From assembly GCA_046542255.1 (NCBI GenBank), contig JBKHBT010000001.1:1-64000 (forward strand): 64,000 bases of DNA. The letters run 5' to 3'. This DNA comes from JBKHBT01 sp046542255 (GTDB taxonomy: Bacteria; UBP14; UBA6098; JBKHBT01). Made by a program: the position numbers and the translations under genes. The notes beneath the pieces are model-generated. The model saw nothing but the letters and a program-made list of their open reading frames with translations, ran no database searches and was not told the origin of the DNA. This document shows positions 41,785 through 50,520 of the stretch, piece after piece (the stretch's first letter is position 1; each line of letters starts with the position of its first letter).

Positions 41785-42537
41785 ATGAATACAATAGACT
41801 TCCTATTGACGGATATCTTTGCTTTCGGCCTGGTTTTCCTCAGGATTACTGGCTTTGCTACAATGGCGCCATTTATTCGGGAAAACTATATTCCGCCGAG
41901 ATTTCGTGTTCTCGGAGCGATATTATTCACGGCCCTTTTGTTTCGAAAGATAACTGGTGATATGCAGCCTGTTGGTTTTGCGGAATTCTTCTTCCTGGGA
42001 ATAATGGAATTTGCCATCGGAGCCGCCCTGGGCTTCGGGATGAATCTCATTTTCATGGCAATACGAAGCGCAGGCTCACAGATGGGACAGATGATCGGGC
42101 TTCGATTCCATATGATGAATACTGGCGAAGAACCCATCGGCCTTGGCGAATTGCTTATGATATTCACTGCTTTTTTCGTTATTTCATCCGGCGGAGACAG
42201 ATATATGATACAAGTTTTCATCGACCTATACGAGAAAATACCGATAGGAGCTTTCAAGATGGGAGTAGTCTCGATGAGGCCGACACTCGAGCTGGGTACA
42301 GCTTTTTTCAAAGCGATTATCAAACTATCTCTACCGATTATTGGAGTAATTTTGACTTTCTATCTCCTGGTAGGCATCTTCCAGCACTTTTTCCAGAACT
42401 GGGACATATTTGCTATGGTATTTCCGGGGGCGGTTTTTATCGGACTATGGGCTATCGCGCTTATGGCGCCGAATATTATAATCCAGGCATCGCAGATTTT
42501 CAAAGAGACAGTAAATTCGCTGGGAAATATATTTTGA
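41785..42537 (+). CDS. fliR: Flagellar export gate protein FliR (250 aa)
   Basis: FliR family with six hydrophobic segments. It has FLRITGFATMAPFIRENYIPPRFRVLGAILF at the N-terminus and ALGFGMNLIFMAIRSAGSQMGQMIGL in the middle. It combines with FliP and FliQ in the export gate and docks FlhB. GGAG precedes the ATG. Confidence 0.94.
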   Translation: MNTIDFLLTDIFAFGLVFLRITGFATMAPFIRENYIPPRFRVLGAILFTALLFRKITGDMQPVGFAEFFFLGIMEFAIGAALGFGMNLIFMAIRSAGSQMGQMIGLRFHMMNTGEEPIGLGELLMIFTAFFVISSGGDRYMIQVFIDLYEKIPIGAFKMGVVSMRPTLELGTAFFKAIIKLSLPIIGVILTFYLLVGIFQHFFQNWDIFAMVFPGAVFIGLWAIALMAPNIIIQASQIFKETVNSLGNIF

Positions 42538-42576
42538 TTATAAAGCGAATTACATATAGCATAAGGAGGTGGTGAA

Positions 42577-43605
42577 ATGGCCGAAGATGCGGATAAAAGG
42601 TATGAGCCTACTCAACATCATCTTGAGCAGGCAAGAAAGAAGGGTGATATACCAAAAAGTAATGACTTTATAGGCATTATGACGTTGATTATCTCGCTAT
42701 CGCTTATTTTTACCACATGGAAATTTGTCGTTAATGATGTTCAGAGGCTTTTTTCTGATGTTCTGAAGCTGGCAGATCCATTGCAAAGTTTCGGCCTTCT
42801 TGGAAAGACCTTTTTGAAGTGGCTCATGATCTACACGATGCCTGTATTATTGGCCAGCATACTGGGCCATATCGCTCAGAAAGCTATCGTTTTCTCTACC
42901 GAGGCCATACAGCCCAAATTCGATAGAATCAATCCTGCTAAAAACCTGAAGAATCTATTTTCTATCGAGACACTGGTTACAGCTATCAAAGCACTTGTTT
43001 CGATGTCGATTCTGGTTGGTGTTATTATGATCGCGGTCAGGAAGATGGCATCTATGATGGTTGGTGCCAGTATCGATTTGGCGCCATTTGTCAAGGCATC
43101 TGTCGTCTCGATTATTCCAATTGTGCTCTGGCTTGCGGCAATGAGCTTTGGCGACCTGGTCTTTACAAGACTCCGCCACAAACATAAGCATAAAATGACT
43201 GTTCAAGAAATGAAAGAGGAGCTAAAGCAAACCGAAGGCGATCCTCTGATAAAATCAAAACAGCGAGCATTCCGAAACAAAATCCTTAGCGGAAGTATGC
43301 AGCAAGATGTCGAAGAGGCGACTGTAGTCATCACTAATCCTGTGCATCTGGCTATTGCATTGAAATACGACCCGGAAGAATTCCCAGCACCTTTGGTTAT
43401 GGCCAAAGGCGCAAGGAAAATGGCGGAGAAAATCAAGAAAATCGCGAAGGAAAACAAGGTGCCAATAATTGAAAATCCACCTGTTGCACAGCTTCTTTAT
43501 CGATTTGTGGAAGTTGGCGATGCGGTGCCTCCGAAGTATTACAAAGTAGTAGCAGAAATCCTGGCATATATAATGACCAGAAAGGCGGCAAGTAATGCGG
43601 CATAA
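42577..43605 (+). CDS. flhB: Flagellar export switch protein FlhB (342 aa)
   Basis: Four N-terminal helices and a C-terminal cytoplasmic domain. The start shows KRYEPTQHHLEQARKKGDIPKS, as expected. The self-cleavage motif, normally NPTH, reads N254-P255-V256-H257 here. The remaining context (VVITNPVHLAIALKYDPE) is normal. FlhB controls the switch from rod/hook to filament export. A very strong ribosome site (AAGGAGGTGGTG) precedes the ATG. It overlaps flhA by 11 bases. Confidence 0.94.
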   Translation: MAEDADKRYEPTQHHLEQARKKGDIPKSNDFIGIMTLIISLSLIFTTWKFVVNDVQRLFSDVLKLADPLQSFGLLGKTFLKWLMIYTMPVLLASILGHIAQKAIVFSTEAIQPKFDRINPAKNLKNLFSIETLVTAIKALVSMSILVGVIMIAVRKMASMMVGASIDLAPFVKASVVSIIPIVLWLAAMSFGDLVFTRLRHKHKHKMTVQEMKEELKQTEGDPLIKSKQRAFRNKILSGSMQQDVEEATVVITNPVHLAIALKYDPEEFPAPLVMAKGARKMAEKIKKIAKENKVPIIENPPVAQLLYRFVEVGDAVPPKYYKVVAEILAYIMTRKAASNAA

Positions 43606-45646
43606 AATTGGAATGGGCCTTATAGAACATTCAGACTATATTTTCCCGCTCGGGCTGGTTGTAGTCCTTGGCATGATGATTGTGCCTATTCCAACTGCTA
43701 TGATGGATGTTATGCTGGCACTTAATATTAGTATGTCGTTTTTGGTTTTGCTTCTGGCTTCGTATATCAAAAAACAGCTTGAATTTAGCATATTTCCTGC
43801 GCTGCTTCTTGTTCTAACTTTATTCCGATTATCATTGAATGTCGCGTCAACGCGATTGATTCTGGGACAAGCATATGCTGGTAAGGTAATCAAAACCTTC
43901 GGAAATTTTGTTGTTACTGGCAATTATGTGGTCGGCCTTGTAATATTTTTGATCATAGTGATTATCCAATTTATTGTAATTACAAAAGGTGCCGGGCGAA
44001 TTGCCGAGGTAGCGGCCAGATTCATTCTCGATGCCTTGCCTGGCAAGCAGATGTCTATCGATGCCGATTTATCTGCCGGTGTTATCGATGAAGACGAAGC
44101 TCGTCAAATGCGAAAAGATATTGCCAAAGAAGCCGATTTTTATGGCGCGATGGATGGTGCATCGAAATTCGTCCGCGGCGATGCCATAGCTGGACTTATT
44201 ATCACATTGATTAATATTGTCGGAGGCCTTGTCATTGGGGTTGCTCAGATGAAGATGACATTCGGCGAAGCAGTTAGCACATATACACTACTAACCGTTG
44301 GAGATGGGCTTGTATCGCAGATTCCCGCGCTTTTGGTATCGACTGCTGCCGGCCTTATGGTCACAAGGAGCGCATCAAAAAAGAGCCTTGGACGAGAGAT
44401 TGCTGGCCAGTTTTTCAGTAATCCACGCCCAGTCTTTATTACTGCCGGAATAATATTAATTGTTATGTTGCTCCCGGGAATGCCCAAAGTCCCATTTATG
44501 ATGATTGCTGGAAGCCTCGGAGTTTTAGGATATGCAGTCAAGAAAGCCGGCGATAGCGCACCAGAGGAAGAAGAATTGCCCGATGAAGACGAAGGCGATG
44601 ACGATATTCCTCTTTGGGCGCCAGTAGAACCTCTTGAAATCGAGCTTGGTTTTGATCTTTTGGAGCTGGTCGATGAGGAGCGGCCGGGCAATTTGCTCGA
44701 GAGAATCCCCGATCTTCGTAGAAAGCATCTTCTTGAAACGGGTTTCCGAATACCTGCGATTCGTATTCGCGATAATCTCGGCCTGCCATCTTCGAATTAT
44801 CGAATAAGCTTCTATGGCAATACTGCTGGAGAGGGTACAATTCTGATGAATAAATATCTCGCTCTTCCGCCGGAAGGTATGCAGGAGACTATGCTCGAGG
44901 GCGAAAAGACAGTCGATCCTGCTTTCGGTGTTCCCGCCGTATGGGTTCCGCCCGAAATGCAAATCGAGGCAGAAGACACCGGCCATACCGTTATCGAACC
45001 CGAAGCAGTACTAATCACGCATCTCGGCGAGCTGGTGAATCGTATGGGATATAAACTACTCGACCGCCAGAGCGTACAGGATCTTGTCGATCAGGTGCAG
45101 ACGGAGTTTCCGGCGATTGTCGAGGATGTTATTCCAGAGCAACTTCCATTGGGAGTGCTTCAGCGCGTACTTCAGGGATTACTCAAAGAAGGTGTACCAA
45201 TTTCCAATATAACGGTCATTCTTGAGACATTAGCGGACGTAAGCCAGCAGACCAAAGACCCGAAAATCCTCGTCGAAATGACGCGCCATGCGCTATCGGA
45301 AGAGATATATCAGATGTTTGTTGAGCCGGATGGCAAGCTCTATGCAGTCAGCTTCGACCCGAATCTTGAGGCATATCTTCAGAAATCGACACAAAACTCA
45401 AAGGATGGCTCATTCAATATCGCGCCACAGACACTTTCGACTATTTTCCGAACGCTCAGGAGCAATCTCGACCGCATGAAGCGCGAAGGACATCCCGAGC
45501 TTCTAATTGTGTCGCCATCACTTCGCGGCAAGCTCCATGAAATCCTTGAACCACTTTTCCCACAGCTTGATATAATCTCCTATGCAGAAATGCCGCTACG
45601 CGCTCAATTGCAGTCGAAATGGATTGTATCGCTGAATCAGAAATAA
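43595..45646 (+). CDS. flhA: Flagellar export protein FlhA (683 aa)
   Basis: FHIPEP family export component. About eight helices occupy residues ~15-315, including the conserved cytoplasmic loop GRIAEVAARFILDALPGKQMSIDADLSAGVIDEDEAR and DGASKFVRGDAIAGL. An acidic linker (EEEELPDEDEGDDD) and a large C-terminal cytoplasmic domain form the chaperone/substrate-binding ring. Length is normal. It is the last gene of the operon; no flhF, fliA or chemotaxis gene follows, and the next gene converges. Confidence 0.95.
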   Translation: MRHKIGMGLIEHSDYIFPLGLVVVLGMMIVPIPTAMMDVMLALNISMSFLVLLLASYIKKQLEFSIFPALLLVLTLFRLSLNVASTRLILGQAYAGKVIKTFGNFVVTGNYVVGLVIFLIIVIIQFIVITKGAGRIAEVAARFILDALPGKQMSIDADLSAGVIDEDEARQMRKDIAKEADFYGAMDGASKFVRGDAIAGLIITLINIVGGLVIGVAQMKMTFGEAVSTYTLLTVGDGLVSQIPALLVSTAAGLMVTRSASKKSLGREIAGQFFSNPRPVFITAGIILIVMLLPGMPKVPFMMIAGSLGVLGYAVKKAGDSAPEEEELPDEDEGDDDIPLWAPVEPLEIELGFDLLELVDEERPGNLLERIPDLRRKHLLETGFRIPAIRIRDNLGLPSSNYRISFYGNTAGEGTILMNKYLALPPEGMQETMLEGEKTVDPAFGVPAVWVPPEMQIEAEDTGHTVIEPEAVLITHLGELVNRMGYKLLDRQSVQDLVDQVQTEFPAIVEDVIPEQLPLGVLQRVLQGLLKEGVPISNITVILETLADVSQQTKDPKILVEMTRHALSEEIYQMFVEPDGKLYAVSFDPNLEAYLQKSTQNSKDGSFNIAPQTLSTIFRTLRSNLDRMKREGHPELLIVSPSLRGKLHEILEPLFPQLDIISYAEMPLRAQLQSKWIVSLNQK

Positions 45647-45700
45647 TTAGATAGATCCTTAATCCATGACGAACTCAAGAAAATAGACAAAACCGGCTTA

Positions 45701-47083
45701 TTAGAAACTATACGTTGCTGACAGAGTCAATGCTGCAACATAGCCGTCATAGATGCCCGGAATATTGGTAATCAATGTGGAGTTGTCTTCATTGTATGGC
45801 TCTACATCCAGTTCGCCGAAATATTCCATTTCGAATGATGATTCGATCTGGATTTTGCCATAATCGGCAGAAAAACCAAGGTTGAATGCTGGATTATCAT
45901 TGAAATCCGGGAGAAATAGATTCTGATATTCCGGCACTGGCGGATGAGGCTCATAGAAAACACCACCGCGGAGTGCATATCTCGATAATCGCCATTCTGC
46001 CCCAAGGCTATATCGCCAATAGCTTTTCCATCCGACAGTAATTTGTTCCAAAATCGAATCTGTATCGGCATAGTAAACTGTAAGCTCATCGAGGACTTCC
46101 CAATCAGTATAGCTGGCATCGGCAGTTATAGTGATATCTTCTGTGATATCATAACCGACACCGAAACCATACATAAGGGGCCTTGGCAGAGACAATCTGG
46201 CATCCTCCCAGGGGCGAACGATATAGCCGCCATTTATTATCCCGAGACCTTCGCTAAGTGTTTGATTATAGAATTTATATACCTCTTCGCGGAATTCGCC
46301 TTCATATTCAAAATCGGAATCGTACTTGATGGAAGCTCCGAGTTGAATCTTATCAGTAGGTTGGTATTGTACTCCGGCATTGATACCCCAATTCAAAGAC
46401 TGCATCTTGGCTTTTTGGAAAACAATGCCAGTATCGGCCAGCATCTTTGTGGAATCCAGAGATGGCATATCGACATCGAAAGATGAATATGTAAAAGTTG
46501 TAGCCACTCCGATCGATAGGTTTTCAGTAATCTGATATGCTATAGCAGGCGAGCCAGTCATAGCAAAAATGGTTCCTACGAAATCTTCTTCTGGCAAGGC
46601 CTCGGTAGTTGTAAATTCGTATTCTCGGATATTATTTACAAGTTGCTTCGTAACATAATCCAAATCATGGTCCTTCATGACATCCCAGGTGCTTGCAACA
46701 CCCAATGGTGAGTAGAAACCAAGTCCAAAAATCAGCTTTTTAGCTGCGATATTTGGCCGAAAACTGGAAAATATATGAGGCACAATGAAATCGCTGCTTG
46801 TCATCTGATGTTCTCCCGGGCGTATCACATGAGCTGTTTTCAATAGCGTGTCGGCTGGGGTATATCGGAAATCATTATGGACCCACTGCCCTATCGCCTG
46901 TAATTTATAATCCGAATCGATATTGCTCAAACCGGCAGGATTCCAATAAATGGATGTAGGGTCATCGCATATTGCTCGATATGCTCCGCCCATCGAAATC
47001 CCGCGCGCACCGATTCCAGGAAGATGCATCCCAGCAGCAAAAACATTGATCACTATTGACAAAAGTAGGATGAATCGTTTCAT
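45701..47083 (-). CDS. FadL/OmpP1/TodX-family outer-membrane transporter (460 aa)
   Basis: A signal peptide, then the family start AAGMHLPGIGARGISMGGAYRAICDDPTSIYWNPAGLSNI, which is very typical of FadL-type barrels. The rest alternates strands and ends in TLSATYSF, a barrel C-terminus with terminal phenylalanine. Such proteins bring hydrophobic compounds such as fatty acids across the outer membrane, but the ligand is not predictable. AAAGGA lies five bases before the ATG. It converges with flhA and is divergent from lexA. Confidence 0.88.
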   Translation of the reverse strand: MKRFILLLSIVINVFAAGMHLPGIGARGISMGGAYRAICDDPTSIYWNPAGLSNIDSDYKLQAIGQWVHNDFRYTPADTLLKTAHVIRPGEHQMTSSDFIVPHIFSSFRPNIAAKKLIFGLGFYSPLGVASTWDVMKDHDLDYVTKQLVNNIREYEFTTTEALPEEDFVGTIFAMTGSPAIAYQITENLSIGVATTFTYSSFDVDMPSLDSTKMLADTGIVFQKAKMQSLNWGINAGVQYQPTDKIQLGASIKYDSDFEYEGEFREEVYKFYNQTLSEGLGIINGGYIVRPWEDARLSLPRPLMYGFGVGYDITEDITITADASYTDWEVLDELTVYYADTDSILEQITVGWKSYWRYSLGAEWRLSRYALRGGVFYEPHPPVPEYQNLFLPDFNDNPAFNLGFSADYGKIQIESSFEMEYFGELDVEPYNEDNSTLITNIPGIYDGYVAALTLSATYSF

Positions 47084-47188
47084 TAAATTCCTTTCATAGT
47101 TTAATCATCTTTGCATGGAAAAATAATACATTATTCGAAGCTTGCCTAATTCTCTTTGAAAAAAAATAATAAAGACATAAAAATAGTA

Positions 47189-47216
47189 TTGACATTAGTG
47201 TGAAATTGAATATTTT
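47189..47216 (+). promoter_or_regulatory. lexA: lexA promoter P1
   Basis: TTGACA (47189-47194), a 16-base spacer, TATTTT (47211-47216). The predicted start is near 47223, directly before the imperfect palindrome at 47224-47247. Confidence 0.55.
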
Positions 47217-47223
47217 ATTAATG

Positions 47224-47247
47224 GACATTCGTACAGGTAGCGATGTC
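47224..47247. promoter_or_regulatory. Candidate LexA operator between two lexA promoters
   Basis: GACATTCG and CGATGTC form an imperfect inverted repeat (one extra base in the left arm) around a ~9-base centre. It lies at the predicted start of P1 and upstream of P2, where an autorepressor would be expected to bind. It does not match the well-known LexA boxes of E. coli or Bacillus closely. Confidence 0.35.
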
Positions 47248-47262
47248 GTTTTGATTATTGCT

Positions 47263-47291
47263 TTGACAAGTTTTAGTAATTAATATATCAT
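47263..47291 (+). promoter_or_regulatory. lexA: lexA promoter P2
   Basis: Perfect TTGACA (47263-47268), a 17-base spacer, TATCAT (47286-47291, one mismatch). The predicted start is near 47298, 18 bases before the lexA ATG. Confidence 0.7.
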
Positions 47292-47315
47292 TCAAATCTA
47301 TATTGGGAGAATGAC

Positions 47316-47942
47316 ATGATTTATTCATCGAATCCAAAAGGAGAGCTAAACAAAATAGAACGAGGCGTACTTGAATTTATAGTCCGCTATAAAAACGAGA
47401 ACGATATTGCGCCGACAATTCGCGAAATTGCCGGTACACTCAATATGTCCAAATCCCATGTGCCCAATATTCTCCGTTCGCTTCAGGATAAACAATATAT
47501 CGAAGTATTAGACGGCACCCCCAGAGGTATCGTTCTAAAGCAAAAGAATTTCGGCAAACTGATTAGTATTCCCGTCATCGGGACAATCGCTGCTGGAGTT
47601 CCTGTATTTGCAGCCGAAAACTATGAAGGCAGCTTTAGCATTTCAAGTGATTTTGTACCTAATGGCGAGCTGTTTGCTCTTATGGTGTCTGGCGAAAGCA
47701 TGATTGGCGCTAATATCTTCGATGGAGATGTCGCAATAATAAAACGCGAAGAAATAGCACAAAATGGGGATATAGTTGCCGCTCTCGTTGATGGTGAGGC
47801 TACGCTCAAGAGATTCTACCGAAATAAAGATGTCATCTGGCTTATGCCGGAGAATTCCGATTTCAAACCAGTGATAATTACAAAAGAAGAAGGGCCGCTT
47901 CTGGTGCTTGGTAAGCTGGTCGCAACAATCAGGAAATACTAA
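47316..47942 (+). CDS. lexA: LexA repressor (208 aa)
   Basis: Winged helix-turn-helix N-terminus (PTIREIAGTLNMSKSHVPNI, residues 33-52) and an S24 self-cleavage domain. The cleavage bond is A93-G94 in TIAAGVP, the nucleophile is S128 in SGESMIGA, and the general base is K165 in GEATLKRFY. It represses DNA-damage genes until activated RecA triggers self-cleavage. GGGAGA precedes the ATG. The stop shares one base with the start of the DUF72 gene (TAATG), so that gene is likely SOS-regulated too. Confidence 0.95.
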   Translation: MIYSSNPKGELNKIERGVLEFIVRYKNENDIAPTIREIAGTLNMSKSHVPNILRSLQDKQYIEVLDGTPRGIVLKQKNFGKLISIPVIGTIAAGVPVFAAENYEGSFSISSDFVPNGELFALMVSGESMIGANIFDGDVAIIKREEIAQNGDIVAALVDGEATLKRFYRNKDVIWLMPENSDFKPVIITKEEGPLLVLGKLVATIRKY

Positions 47943-48760
47943 TGAGCCTAAAAGACAAGGTCGAGATCGGGCTTTCTGGTTTTCGCTTCGATAGCGATAA
48001 AAAGGTCTTCTATCCAAAAGGCCTTCAGCAAAACCGATTTATCGAATATTATGCAAAACATTTCACTATTTTAGAAATAAATTCTACATATTATGGACTA
48101 CCGTCCGAGTCGGTGTTCGAGCGGTTCAATCGCCTTACGCCACAGGATTTCAAATTCATCGTGAAACTGCCAGGTAGTATGACTCATGAAAGAATCAATC
48201 CGAAGTCTGACTACGGCCATTTTATCAAATTGCTGCATAAAATCGATAATCCCGGAAAACTAAAAGGCCTGCTGGCGCAATTTCCACAGTCATTTCGCAA
48301 TAACAAAAAAAATATCGAATATATAAAGTCGCTAAAAAGACTATTTGCCGGCCATATCAAAGGCGATAATTTATATATCGAATTTCGCCATGAAAGCTGG
48401 CTCGATGATAAAATATTCAAGATGCTTCAACAAGAAAATATGGGCATCGTATCAGTTGATGAACCTGATTTGCCGGAGCTTATGACACGAGAGCTTATCA
48501 ATACCACCGATGAGATATACCTTCGGCTCCATAGCAGGAACAAAGAGAAATGGTATGAAGGCCGCGATGAGCGATATAATTATTACTATTCCGAAGATGA
48601 AATTAGAGAAATAATCAAAAAGCTCGACAGAAAAACCAAAGACCGTATGAAAGCACTAGTCTTTTTCAATAATTGTCATCGAGGCTCTGCGGTCAAGAAT
48701 GCCGAAAAAATGAAGCTGCTTCTTGGCCAGGATTTCGGGCCGCCCAATCTGGGGTTTTGA
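47942..48760 (+). CDS. DUF72 (YecE-like) family protein (272 aa)
   Basis: TIM-barrel-like DUF72 protein. It has EIGLSGFRFDSDKKVFYPKGL at the start, TILEINSTYYGLPS, DFKFIVKLPGSMTHER, LYIEFRHESWL and the C-terminal FFNNCHRGSAVKNA segment. The biochemical role of the family is unknown; similarity to sugar-phosphate isomerase folds has been noted. Its TAATG overlap with lexA points to co-expression under DNA damage control. Confidence 0.88.
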   Translation: MSLKDKVEIGLSGFRFDSDKKVFYPKGLQQNRFIEYYAKHFTILEINSTYYGLPSESVFERFNRLTPQDFKFIVKLPGSMTHERINPKSDYGHFIKLLHKIDNPGKLKGLLAQFPQSFRNNKKNIEYIKSLKRLFAGHIKGDNLYIEFRHESWLDDKIFKMLQQENMGIVSVDEPDLPELMTRELINTTDEIYLRLHSRNKEKWYEGRDERYNYYYSEDEIREIIKKLDRKTKDRMKALVFFNNCHRGSAVKNAEKMKLLLGQDFGPPNLGF

Positions 48761-48884
48761 TTTATAGATTGTCTTGTCTTTTGTTTTTATTGGAATTTAT
48801 ACAAAATCCGCTTCCAGCGACTCAGTATTTAAAAAATTATATCTTCAGCTTTTATTATGCTAAATATTATCTTATCTTATTAAT

Positions 48885-50462
48885 ATGAGAATTTGGATAA
48901 TAATCATTTTCGCAGTCAATATTCTATCGGCAGTCGATGACAGCTTATTGTTGCCTATTGATTCCCTCGAGATCGAAAAAGCTCTCGATTCATTAGCAAA
49001 TCAGGGATTCTTTGACTATGAGATGTCCAATAAGGAAGATTCATTGCTGATAGTTTATGATGCAGAAAAAACAAAATTCGGTAATATCTCTTATATTGTA
49101 GAAAGCAAAGATACATCATTAGATATCGATTCTCCAGTTTTTCTAACATCCGAGAATTTATATGATTGGATATTGAAAATTGCCCGAGAATTTGCTGATA
49201 ATGGTTACCCATTTGCTAAAATCAAAATCAATAAGCTCGAAATTTCGCAAAATAAAGCCGATATTGCACTTCAAATAAATAGGAACAATAGAATTAAAAT
49301 CCATGATGTGCATATCTATGAAAATACAAAGACCAAATCATCATCGATTAGAAAGCAAATGCTTTTGGAAAAAGGCCAGTTATATCGTATTTCTGAAATT
49401 GAAAAGGGTATTTCAAGAGTAAATCGTAAAGGAATCGTCAAATTTAGCAAAACTCATAATATCGCTCGTGATAATCAGGGCAACTGGTATATTGGCCTAA
49501 ATGGCGAAGATATAGCTCAATCATCCGCACAGGGGCTTATAACAGCCCATCGAAATGCTGAAGATATAATGGAATTTGGCGGCCAGATTCAGGCGAATAT
49601 CAAGAATATTTGGGGAAAGGCGAGAGTTTTCCATTTGGAATGGGAAAAGCTTAACTCGGAGAATGCGCTGCTCGAATTTAAGGCCTATGACCCAAATTTC
49701 GCAGGTACATTTTTCGGGGCGGAATTGTATTTTGGGCAAAACACCAAATCTACCTTTCTAAAAAGAACCCTAAAAATCAATGCTGAATATCCTATTGGAT
49801 ATATTTGGGATATTTCAGCCGGTTTTGACTTCAAATGGACAATTCCCGATTCATCAGGGCTATGGAGACATCGTATTCCATATCAAAATTCCAGCGGATT
49901 TGTTTTGGGAAGCCGTGCAAGCACTATCGACAATCCCGATTTCCCCAAAAGAGGTTTCTATTCGGATGTCGAGTTGATTGGCAGCATTAATACTTTCGAT
50001 GCACCAAAAGATGCCATCGCCGAAGAAAACATGAAAGATCAATATGAACTTCGCACTAATATCAGTGGAAGTTATGTGCAATATTTAGATTTCTGGGGGC
50101 CATTTATAAGATTTGGCGCAAAGGGAATTTTAACCACAACCGCAAAAGAGTTATCCATATCGCAAAAAGAATATATCGGCGGCTTTAATACTATTCGCGG
50201 GCACCTTGAAGATGAAGCCTATGGCGATAGAATTTTCTATTCCGGTGCAGAACTTCGCTTTCTCCTTGCCCCAAAGAGCGCAATCTTCCCATTTTTTGAT
50301 TTTGGTATCTATAATGAAAATGTGATATCGAATATCTATGGCTATGGAATAGGCATAATATCTCAAACTGCAATTGGAATGATTAGCATAAGTTATGGAA
50401 TTTCTCCAGAACGAAATATGACAAATGGATTATTGCATTTTGGAATTCGTAGCCAATTTTAG
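48885..50462 (+). CDS. Omp85/TamA-like outer-membrane protein (525 aa)
   Basis: Signal peptide (residues 1-16), POTRA-like segments (~25-190) and a C-terminal barrel. The barrel carries the Omp85 loop-6 motif as GGFNTIRGH near residue 430, the equivalent of VRGF/Y. It is shorter than BamA (about 800). Inferred role: outer-membrane protein or lipid assembly, or secretion of an unidentified partner. No strong ribosome site is seen. Residues before the barrel lack any enzyme domain, unlike the patatin-linked paralogue at 18842. Confidence 0.8.
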   Translation: MRIWIIIIFAVNILSAVDDSLLLPIDSLEIEKALDSLANQGFFDYEMSNKEDSLLIVYDAEKTKFGNISYIVESKDTSLDIDSPVFLTSENLYDWILKIAREFADNGYPFAKIKINKLEISQNKADIALQINRNNRIKIHDVHIYENTKTKSSSIRKQMLLEKGQLYRISEIEKGISRVNRKGIVKFSKTHNIARDNQGNWYIGLNGEDIAQSSAQGLITAHRNAEDIMEFGGQIQANIKNIWGKARVFHLEWEKLNSENALLEFKAYDPNFAGTFFGAELYFGQNTKSTFLKRTLKINAEYPIGYIWDISAGFDFKWTIPDSSGLWRHRIPYQNSSGFVLGSRASTIDNPDFPKRGFYSDVELIGSINTFDAPKDAIAEENMKDQYELRTNISGSYVQYLDFWGPFIRFGAKGILTTTAKELSISQKEYIGGFNTIRGHLEDEAYGDRIFYSGAELRFLLAPKSAIFPFFDFGIYNENVISNIYGYGIGIISQTAIGMISISYGISPERNMTNGLLHFGIRSQF

Positions 50463-50520
50463 ATAAATTAAAATTTTTAAAATACTTGCCAGAATGATTT
50501 TTTATTATATATTGGACGTT

